Source of the DNA: Pyrenopolyporus hunteri
Taxonomy: Eukaryota > Ascomycota > Sordariomycetes > Xylariales > Hypoxylaceae
Direction of reading: 5' to 3'
NCBI GenBank assembly: GCA_902806595.1
Contig: CADCXC010000035.1
Span: 930,001 to 994,000 of the forward strand
DNA length: 64,000 bases
Numbering within the stretch: the stretch's first letter is position 1; every line of letters begins with the position of its first letter. Below are positions 51,151-61,554 of this stretch, piece by piece. Both the position numbers and the translations under genes were made by a program. The notes beneath the pieces are model-generated. The model was not told where the DNA came from, did not search any database, and saw only the letters and a program-made list of their open reading frames with translations.

Positions 51151-54100
51151 ATTGAATTGAAATAGCCGTTGAAAAAAGAAGTAAAATTATATAATCGCTT
51201 TGGTTCCTGGATAAGTAGGTCCGTGGGAGGATGTACCTAATAAAAAAGCCGTTGTTCTGCAAGATTTGTTAAGGCGTGTTAAGTTGCGTATAGCTAGTTT
51301 AAGTCAAATTTAACCAATTGTAACTCGCGATAAGCTTATCAATTACTTATCAATTACCTTATCGGGATTCGTAATTACTTCCCTAGTTATATATAGTAAT
51401 TTTTTTAAAAGGTTTATTATTAAATACTTCGTACGGGATAATTAACGTTTATTTATATAATTTTTAAAAATATTTATTTTATAAAGTTATAAATATATTT
51501 TTTCGTAATTTCGAATAAAATATCGATATAATTTCGTCGTTTATTTCGAAAAAATCTTTATTTTAAAAAATATCGTAATTTCGTATTATATTTAATAATA
51601 ATTTATCGTTATTAATTTTCTTAATAATTTTACGTAATTTTATATTATTTTAATATCGTTTAAAATTATTTTTTTATTAATATAAATTTATTAAAAATAT
51701 TATATTTTTTATTTAAATAATATTTATAATATATCGATATTTATTTAATTTCGAAATTACCGGAAAATCGATTATTTTAATAACCCCGTTAAAGTTATAA
51801 TTTTAAAGGAATTTTACGATATTAAATTCGAAAATATCTTTATTTTTTTTAATTATTTTATTTAAATATAATAATATATTATTTTTAAAAATTTAAATAT
51901 ATTTAAAGTTTTTAATTTCGTTATTTTAATCGTTATTATTTTCGTTATCGTTATTTCGATTTTTATTAAAATTAAAGTTAATATCGTTAATTATTTTATT
52001 TTAATTATTATACGTATTTTAAATTTTTACGTTATATTTAATATTTTCGCGTAATTTTTTAAAAATATCGAAATTATCATTAATAAATTTTAAACGGTCG
52101 GTTAATTTTTAATTTTTTTTTTATATTTTTAAAATATTTATATTTCGTTCGATATAAATTTATTTTAAAAAATAAATAATTTTAAATAAAGAAAAGTAAT
52201 TCGATTAAAAAAGAATTTTTAAATTTAAAAAATAAAAATTAATTAATAAAAGAATATATATATATTTTTTAGTGATAATTTTTTAATAAAAATCGGATTT
52301 TTTTAATAATTTATTAAAATTAATAAATCGATCGATTTTAATTTTTTTCGTTAATTGTTTTATAATTTCGATAATCGACGTGTAATTATAAAAATATAAA
52401 TTTCGAAATATATTCCTTCGATATATATATTCGTTAAAAAAGTTAAGTTTTATTATATTTTATTTATTAATATATATATTTTTATATGTTTTCGGTTTTA
52501 CGTGTTTTTCAAAACTTTATTAATTAAATTTTTTAAATATAATTAATAGTTTTTAATGATTTAATATAATATATTAAAATAAATTTATTTTTATTTAAAT
52601 TCGAAATTATAAAAACTTTCGTAATTTAAAATATAAACGTATATTTTTACGGTTAAATATTTTTTATTTAAAAATACCCGATTTAATATTTTTATTATTA
52701 AATTACGTATTATTTTTTCCGGGTTATTAAAATCGATAAATTTTAAATTTTTAAATAAATTATTTAAATAAATTTCGATTAAAATTAATTTTTAATATAT
52801 TAATAATTTTAATTTCGTAACGTAATTAATAACATATATTATTAATATTATTATGTATAAATTCGTGAAAAGAAATGTAAAATTATAATTATATCGAAGT
52901 ATATATATAATAATTTTATTTTATTATATATAATTTATTAATTTTTATTTTTATCGAAGGATATTATTTTTATCGATAAATATAATATCGTATAACTTTC
53001 ATAAATAATCGAATCTATATTATCGTCGTTTAAATTTTTTTTATATTTAAAAAATATCGATATATATTTATAATATTAAAAAATTATTACTATAAATTTT
53101 ATTTTATTTTTTTATTTATTTTCGAACTTTTCGACGTTTTTTTAAAGTTTTTTATTTAATGTTAATTTATTATAAATTTTTACTTTTTACTTTAAAATTT
53201 TTTAATTTTAATTTTATTAAAATTATTTATCGATTTACTATTAAAAATTATTTATAAAATTTAATTAATCGTTAATTATATTTTTTATAAAATCGTATAA
53301 ATTAATATTATTATATAATTAAAAAAAGTCGTAAATATAAAATACGTTACGATTATTTATTTTTAAAACGTCGGAATATTAATTAATTAAATCGAGTATT
53401 TCATTTTATATTTATATTTTTATAAATTTATTAAAGACGATTTTTACATAGTTATAAAATTACGTTATAATTATAATTAAGTTTTACCTTATTTATTTTA
53501 ATAATAATTTTTTTATTTTAAAATTATATTTCGATTTTTTATTTTATTAGTTTTATATATATTTTTTTTAAATTTACTGTTTATTTTTAACCGTATCGGC
53601 GATAAAAAATCGTTTAAATTTAAAATAAATTATATAATTAATGTATCGTATTTTATTATTATATTTTTTATTTTATTTCGATATTATAATTTTTTTATTA
53701 AATAAAAATTTTTATCGGTTAAATATAACGATACATTTTAAAAACTTTTATATACGAATATTAAAAATTCTTTTATATTATTTTAATTTTTTCGAAATTT
53801 CGCGTAATTTTTTTTATTAATAATTTATTAATTTTTTATACTTTTTTTAACGTTATTTCTTTTAATTAAATTTTAATAATTCGAGTATTATTATCTTTAA
53901 TAATTTAATTAAAAATTAAAAATAAAAATATAAAGTATATAATCGCGATAATATTATATTAAAAAAACTTAATATTTATTTATTTATTTTTTTTACGTTA
54001 ATTTTTATTATATATTAAATATATTAATATAACGATTTATTTTTTTATATTAAAATTTTATTTATTATATTTAATTAATTTATTTTTTTATCGTTATTAA

Positions 54101-56420
54101 TAATAATTAAATCGTTAAATTTATAAAATAGAATTTTAAGGAATATAAAAATAAAATAATAAAAATTAATAATAAATAAAAATCGATTATTTTATATTAT
54201 TCGTATATATAATTTATTATTTATTATTTCTTTTTTAATTATTTTTTTTTTATTTATTAACGATAAATTTTTCGTTTTAAAACTTATTATAAAAAATAAG
54301 TTTTTTATATATTATTTAATTAATTTTATGTTAAAAGAATAAATTTTAAAAATATAATTATTAATAATATAAAAAAAATTTTTTTATCGAACATTTTATT
54401 TTTTTTTATTGTTTCGAAAATCGAAATTATTATTTGTTATTTTATAATACCTTTTTTATATTTTTTTAATCGTTTTCGTTTATATCGTTATTATTAATAA
54501 TTTTTTTAAAAAATAAATCGTATATATTTTTTTTCGACGGAGGATTTTACATATTATTATTATTTATATCGTCGTATTAATTATTTTCCTTTTTTTTATT
54601 TTTAAAATATAACTAACTCGTTTTATTAATTTTTATTTAATATTTATAATATATGTTAAGTTATCTTAAATTTAAAAAAATAAATAATTATTTTTATAAT
54701 TTTATATATTTTAAAAATCATCGTTTAAAAAAATATCGTAATATAAATAATTATTTTTCGTTAATTATAATAAAATTTTTATTATTACGAATTTTCGTAA
54801 TTTTGAAAAAAGAAATAAATCGATTTTAATTAATTTATCGACCGCGTATTAAATTACGTAAATTTCTTTTAAAATAATTTTAATTTTTTAAAGAAAATTT
54901 TAGTTATAAAAAATAAATCGTTAATAAATAGTATAATATATCTTTTTATTTAATAATATATTATATTTTCGAATTAATTCGTTTTTAAATTTAAAAAAAA
55001 TTTTATTATAAAACTATAAACGATTTTCGATATAAAAAATTTCTTTTTTAAAAACCGAAATTTTCGTATAAATTTCGAATTTAAATATATATAAAAAACT
55101 CGAAATATAAAAAGTTTATATTTTATTAATAACATATTTTTAAATATCGTTTTAATATATTTATTATATATTTATATAAGGTTTTTACGACGTTACGTAA
55201 AATAGTTTATATAATTAAAACGATATTTTATTTTCGATAAATTTAACGAAAAAAGTTTTTTTAATTTCGTTTTAAAACGTTTTAATACCATTTTTTAAGA
55301 TATTTTTATTAAATTTTTATTATAATATTAAACGAAATATAATCGATATTATTTTATTAAAATTATTTTCATTATTTAAATTTTCATTTAAAAATTTACG
55401 ATATATAACGTTTTATATTAATTATTAATTAAATCGAAAAACGATTTTTTTTTCGATATTTTTTTTTTAAAAAATCGAATTTAATATTATTTATAATATT
55501 TTTTAATAATTTTTATACTTTTAAATTAATTATAATTTCGAATTTTTTAAAGTTATTTAAAATTAATTATTTTTATTATATAACTTTTAACGATTTATTT
55601 TTACGTTTAAATTAACGTTATTTAAAAAAATATTATTATATTCGTCGTATAGTTTTTAACGGTTTATTTTTACGTTTAAATTAACGTTATTCGAGATATT
55701 ATTATTATATTTATTATATAACATTTAAAAATTTACTTTTACGTTTAAATTAAACTTTTTTATTTATTTTAAATTTATAAAAAAAATATTACTTTATTTT
55801 TAATATATATTTACGTAATCTTTTACGACGTTTAAATTAAAATTTTATTACTACGATTTTTATCGAATTCGAATTTTAAATATTTAATTTTAATAATATA
55901 TTTTTTTCGGTTTTATTTTAATTAATATTTTTTTTACGTTTAAAGTTTCTTTTTTTTATTAAATAAATTATAAAATATAATATCGTAAAATTTAAATTTA
56001 AAAAATTTAACATAATACGCGTAGGAGTTTAATTATCGTACGGGCGTTTTTAATATATTATTTAATTAAAACCAATAATAAATAAATAATTTTAAATGAT
56101 TAAGCTTTTTATAACATTACATTATATTAAAAAGTTTAATAAAATTTAATTAAGAATTTATATGTTTTTATTTATTATTTTCGAAGTTTTAAATTTTATA
56201 ATCGAATATAATTTTTTATTCGAAATTATTTTAATCGAATAAAAAAAATTATCGATATTTTTATTTTATTTTAAAATTTTTTTTAATTTTATATTATCCG
56301 CGATAATCATAATATAAAACGATATTATAAAGTATAATAACGTCGATATATTAAATTAATATATAAATTTAAAATTAAATTTATATTTTTTTAAAAAATA
56401 AATTTTATCAAAATTATTAT

Positions 56421-58440
56421 TTTTATTTATATATTTTTTTTCGAAGTTATATCGTTTTATCGTTAAATTAAAATTATTAATATCTATAAAATTATTTAAA
56501 TATTTTTTTCGTATTAATTTTAATTTCGACGTATATTTATTTAAGTAAATATATATTTTAATTAAATTCGATACTTTAATATATTTAATATATTATAAGT
56601 ATTAATTAAACGGTTTAAAAAATATCTATATATATTTTTAAAATTAAAATGTAACGAAAGTAAATTATTTCGTTTTATTTTTTTTCTTTATTTAAAAATA
56701 ATATATTAAACGTTATTTATATAAAATAAATATTAAACGTATTTATAATATTATTTATTTATATATATATATATAAATAAATATTCATTTAATTTTTTTT
56801 AAATATAAAAAATATGGTATTTTTATAGTAATTAAAACACTTTATTTACGTACGTTATTAAATTAAAAAAATGTATAAAGTGTTATATTATTTTAATAAT
56901 CGAAATATTTTCCTTTAATAAAAGTGTAATTATATCTTTTAAATTTTTATATAAAAATATAAAATCGCGAATGTTTTTATTTTTATTTTTGTTTTTTAAT
57001 ATTTTCGATATTTATTCGATTTAATTTTTGTTCTACCATTTTAGTTAATAAATTTTAAAATTTAAATATAACATTTTAATAATATTTCGTTTTTATCGAT
57101 TTTAATATATTATCGTTATTTTAATTTTTTCGCGTATTTATTTTTAAGTATTAACTTTTATTAATTTTAACGTATTATTATTATTTTATTTTTTTTACGT
57201 ATTTATTTATAAGTATTTTATTTTTATTAAATTTAAAATATTATTATTAATTCGACTTTTTTTATATATTTAATCGTTAATATTATATTTTAATTTATTT
57301 TCATATATCGATATTATTAAAATTTAAATAAATATTTATTTTTTATTTTTTATATATTATCGTTATTTTTTATAATAACGTTAATATCGTTTATATTTTT
57401 TATAATAATTATAATATTAACGATTACGGTAATATTACTTTTAACGTTTTTTTAACGGTAATTATAATTATAATTAAAAATTTAATTATATAAAATTAAA
57501 TAACTCGTTTCGAATTATACATTTTAATAATTATTATTTTCGTAACCGTCTCGGAGAATTTTATTTATTTAAATATTATTTAATACGTTAAAGATTTTTT
57601 AATTTTCGTTAATATATACGTTTTTCGTAATTATAATAATTTTATTTACTTTTTTAATAATATTTTTAATGTCGACGGTATTTTAAATACGTTCGTATTT
57701 TATATTTTATTTCGTTATTATTTAAAAATTTTTATAAATTATTAAATTATATTAATTATATTAAAAACGTAAATTCGTAAATAAATAAATCGATTTTTTT
57801 TTTATTTTCGAAATATTAATTATATATTAATAAATTAAATTTTTCGAGTTATATTTGTATCGATTTATATAAATTTATTTAAGGTTTATCGTTTAACGTT
57901 AATTTTATTAAACGTATTTATATATTTCCCGAGAATTTAATTTTTAAAATTTATTATTAAAGATTATATTTTTTTTTATAAATTATAATATATTTATCGA
58001 ATTTTAATTTTATTTTAATTATTATAACGGTTTAATTAACCTTTTATTTAAGGAAATATATATTTTTTATATTTTTATTTTTTTTAATAAATCGATTTAT
58101 CGTTATTATTTATAAACGATTTTTTTTAACGATTAAATTTACGTTTACGGAAGTTAATATTATTATTTTTTAACCGTATCGTTAAAAAGTTTAAAAATGT
58201 ATATATTTTTATTATCGAATATAAATTCGATATTTTTATTATTTAATATTTAATAATAATTATTATCTTAAAAATTAACTTATAAATTTTTAACAATTTT
58301 ATATTATTAATCGAAATACCGATTATACCCGGTATTTTTAATAATATCGATACTTTTAATTAAAATATATAATTTATTTTATAACAACGTATTATTTATT
58401 TCGCGAATATTATAATAAATTTTTTTAATAATATCCGTTT
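56421..58440. other. A+T-rich DNA, unassigned
   Basis: No second copy was noticed within the window. A small hairpin (ACACTTTAT ... ATAAAGTGT) lies at 56838-56887, and AT runs occur near 56762. The right part may belong to the long inverted repeat, whose partner would lie beyond the window end. Confidence 0.4.
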
Positions 58441-58489
58441 TATTATTATTTTAAATTTAACTTGAATTTTTATATCATTTAATTATATT

Positions 58490-59090
58490 AAAATTATAAA
58501 TTAATTTATTAATAATAAATCGATTATAATAACCCCTTTTATTAGATTTATATTAATTTATTAAAAATTTATAATCGCGAAATAAAATAAAAATTTTCGT
58601 ATTTTATTTATTTAAAAAAAATTATTCGTAGTTTATTTATTTAAAAAATAATTAACATCGATCGAATTAATATCGCTCGAAGTTTTAATTTTTTTTTTAA
58701 ATAAAATTAAAAACGATATCGATAATAATAACGAAAATAATAATTTTTAATATAAAAAAAACGAAAATATTTTACTACGGAACCGTATTAAATTTATAAA
58801 TAAATTTATTAATAATAAATTAATTATAAAAATTTCTTTTATAAAATTTATATTAACCCGTTAAAAGTTTATAACTACGAAATAACATATGAATTTTCGT
58901 ATTTTATTCGTTTAAAGAAATTATTTATAATTTATTTATTTAAAAAATAATTAACATCGATTAAATTAATATCGATTAAAGTTTTAATTTTTTTTAAACG
59001 AAATTAAAAACGATATCGACGATAAAAAAAAAAAAAAATTTTTAATATAAAAAAAAACGAAAGTATTTTTAATAATAAATTCGAAGATAT
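58490..59090. repeat. Tandem duplication of a ~300 bp unit in the left palindrome arm
   Basis: ATTAATAATAAATCGATTAT at about 58509 recurs as ATTAATAATAAATTAATTAT at about 58809, with the following 280 bp also repeated (TTTTCGTATTTTATT, AATTAACATCGAT, AAAACGATATCGA). The mirrored pair is present in the right arm at about 63335-63960, so the duplication predates formation of the palindrome. Confidence 0.75.
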
Positions 59091-60880
59091 TATAAAAAAT
59101 AAATAAATTAATTTATATTGTATTTAAATTATATTTATTAATATTATTATTTAAAGTTAAAAAGTGTAAAAATATATTTAATCGTAAAAATAATAATTAT
59201 TTTAAAAAATATATTTGAATTTAAATATTATAAACTATATATTTTTTTATTATTATTATTATTTAAAAACATTTTATAAAAATGGATAAATTTAAACGTT
59301 ATATTTTTATTAATAATACGATATTAAAAATTTTTTAAAAAAGGAAAAAATTTTTACTTTTATTAACTTTATAAATTTAATTTATTAAATATTTAAGTAA
59401 ATTTTTTATTAAAAAAAATAAATTTTTTAAAGAAATAAAAAAATACGTAAAATAATATTTATTATTTATAAAACGTTCGTAAATATAATAAAATAAAATA
59501 CGTTTTTTATATCTTTATTTATTTAAAACTTCGATATTTATTAAAAAAATAACGTTTTATTTTTAATATAAAAAATATCGAATCTTAAATTAATATTACG
59601 AACATTTATTTTTATATTTTTTTTATTATTTTATAAAAATTTAATTATTATTTTTTATATTAAAAATAAATAATAATAATTTTAATTTTAATTTTTTAAA
59701 CGTTTTTATCGATATTTTCGTTTAATTCGTTAATACGTTTTATACGTTAAAATCGTTTAAATAATAAATTAATCGAAATAATCCCGTCGTTATTATCGAA
59801 AATATATAAACTATATAAATTATTTTAAAATAATTCGTAAAAATTCGTATTAAACGAATTAACGAAATAAATATCATCGTTAAATTACTTCGTATTATTT
59901 ATCTCTTTATAATTATCGTTTTTTTTAAATATAATTCGAAAACATTTTCCGTTATTTTATAACGTAATTAATAATTTTCCCCGTAATTTAAAGAATTTAT
60001 TTTTTATATTTTTTTTAAATAAAATCGAGTTTATATTCATCGATAAATTTAAAAAAAAATTAAAAATTTAATGTTTTTAATATTATTAAATAATAATAAT
60101 ATTAAATCGAAAAATAAAAATTAAACGAATCGAATAAAAAAATATTTTACGAAAATATACGAAAAAATATATATATATATATATATATTATTATATTAAT
60201 TTATTATCCGTAAAGCGATTTTAATAAATTTATCGAAATAATAAAATATATAAATTCGTAATTTAAATTTATTTATTATTTTAAACTTCGATTTTAAAAT
60301 AAAAATAAAATTATTATAATCGAAAAATTAATAAATATCGTAACGAAAAAAAATAAAATTATATATTTTATATATAGTTTTATTTTTTTTAATAATATTA
60401 ATTATTTTTATATATTCCCGTATATTATTTATTTTAAACTATTATTCGATATTAAATAAAATTATATAAACGTAATTAAATTCGATTATATTTTTAATAA
60501 TATAATAAAATTTATTACGAAATTTATATATTAAAATAAAAATCGAAAATATAATATTAAATAAAATAAATATAATAATTAACATATAAAAAACTTAAAT
60601 AATAAACGTAAAAATAATTGTCGAATTAAAAAAATTATCGAAATTTAATTTATAAAATATTTCGGTTTATAATAATTGTTATAATGGTAAAATAAAATTT
60701 ATTTTATTTTTAAAAAATATTTATTTGTTAAAATTTAAAATAATAAAATATTTTTAATTTATAATAAAATTAAAAATTAATTTTATCGAAATTAAATTTA
60801 ATATAAGATTAAAATTTTAATTTATTATTTAATCGTTTAAATATATAAAAATAATATCGTTCGTTATTATATTCGAGGTT

Positions 60881-61554
60881 TTTTCGAGATATTTTTTCGA
60901 ATTTTTTTTCTTATAAAAAAATTCGAAAAAAAAAACCAAAAATTAATTACGTAAAAATTTACGAATTATAACCTTCGCGTTATTTACGTTATACTTTTTC
61001 GGTAATTCTTCGAATTTTCGAATTACGCATTTTACGCTATTCGCGTTACACTTTTTTTCGGTAATTTTTTAAATTTTCGAACTATACATTTTACGCCATT
61101 CGTATTATATAATCGCGTTATATTTTTTACGTATTTAATTTTCGCTGCATCTTTTTAAAATATACGTTTTTTTAAAATATTTTTACTTTACGTATTTATT
61201 ATTTTTATAACTTTTATCGTTATTTTTAATTCGATATATTTAAATATAATACTTTAATATTTCGATTTTTTTTAATTTTTTTTATATAAAAATAATAAAT
61301 ATTTTATTTAAACTTTTAATATTTATTACTCGATATATTTTATTATTTATTCATTATTTAATCTACATATATTTAATAATAAAAAATTACATTATATAAT
61401 AATTTATTATATATATTATATCATTATCGATAACATTTAAAATAAAAATAAAAAAAAATAATTACGAAAATAAAAATAATAATAATCTTTTTTTATCGAC
61501 ATTTATAAAACTTAACTTTAATTTTTAAATAAAAATAACCGACGATAATATCCT
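60881..61554. repeat. Spacer of the palindrome with a ~70-bp CpG-richer direct repeat
   Basis: The left part (60880-60970) resembles, in inverse orientation, the end of the minisatellite block at 33850-33950 (a hairpin of TTCGAA with A/T runs, followed by ACGTAAAAATTTACGAATTA). Around 60980-61130 a unit of about 70 bp containing TTCGGTAATT, TTTTCGAA, ATTTTACGC and ATTCG occurs about twice. The remainder is A/T with no match noticed. Confidence 0.55.

Larger units (their letters stand above)
50056..51432 (+). mobile_element. Repeat element R1, copy 3, least mutated
   Basis: Hairpin 50056-50222; TTCGGGGGGTATATATAACT; G-rich minisatellite 50330-51025; 12-bp array 51043-51150; then a unique section (about 51150-51432) ending TACTTCGTACGGGA. 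The unique section aligns base by base with 21195-21480 of copy 2, where AGCCGTTGTTCTGCAAG has become AACCGTTATTTTATAAA. No open frame of note is present. This copy serves as the reference for the family. Confidence 0.78.
49364..53690. mobile_element. Insertion into copy H carrying R1 copy 3
   Basis: About 4.3 kb without a counterpart in copy G. It starts after the microsatellite at about TTATTCGTCGATTTTTAATC and ends near 53690. R1 copy 3 is nested inside it. Flanking parts (49.4-50.05 and 51.43-53.69 kb) have no other match noticed in the window, and terminal repeats were not recognised, so it may be more than one element. Confidence 0.45.
47900..56420 (-). mobile_element. ~4 kb RIP-degraded element, copy H, inverted relative to G and interrupted
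   Basis: Two parts match copy G in inverse order: about 47.9-49.22 kb and about 53.7-56.42 kb. The middle (about 49.37-53.69 kb) is absent from G, so it is an insertion, and the break lies at an (AAT)n-type run. Copy H keeps the internal duplicated block near 55.58-55.74 kb. The left end could not be placed precisely. Confidence 0.6.

Noticed and set aside
51056..51262. 68-codon open frame on the minus strand
   Set aside because: It is the translation of the 12-bp array (repeated QFYC) and its flank.
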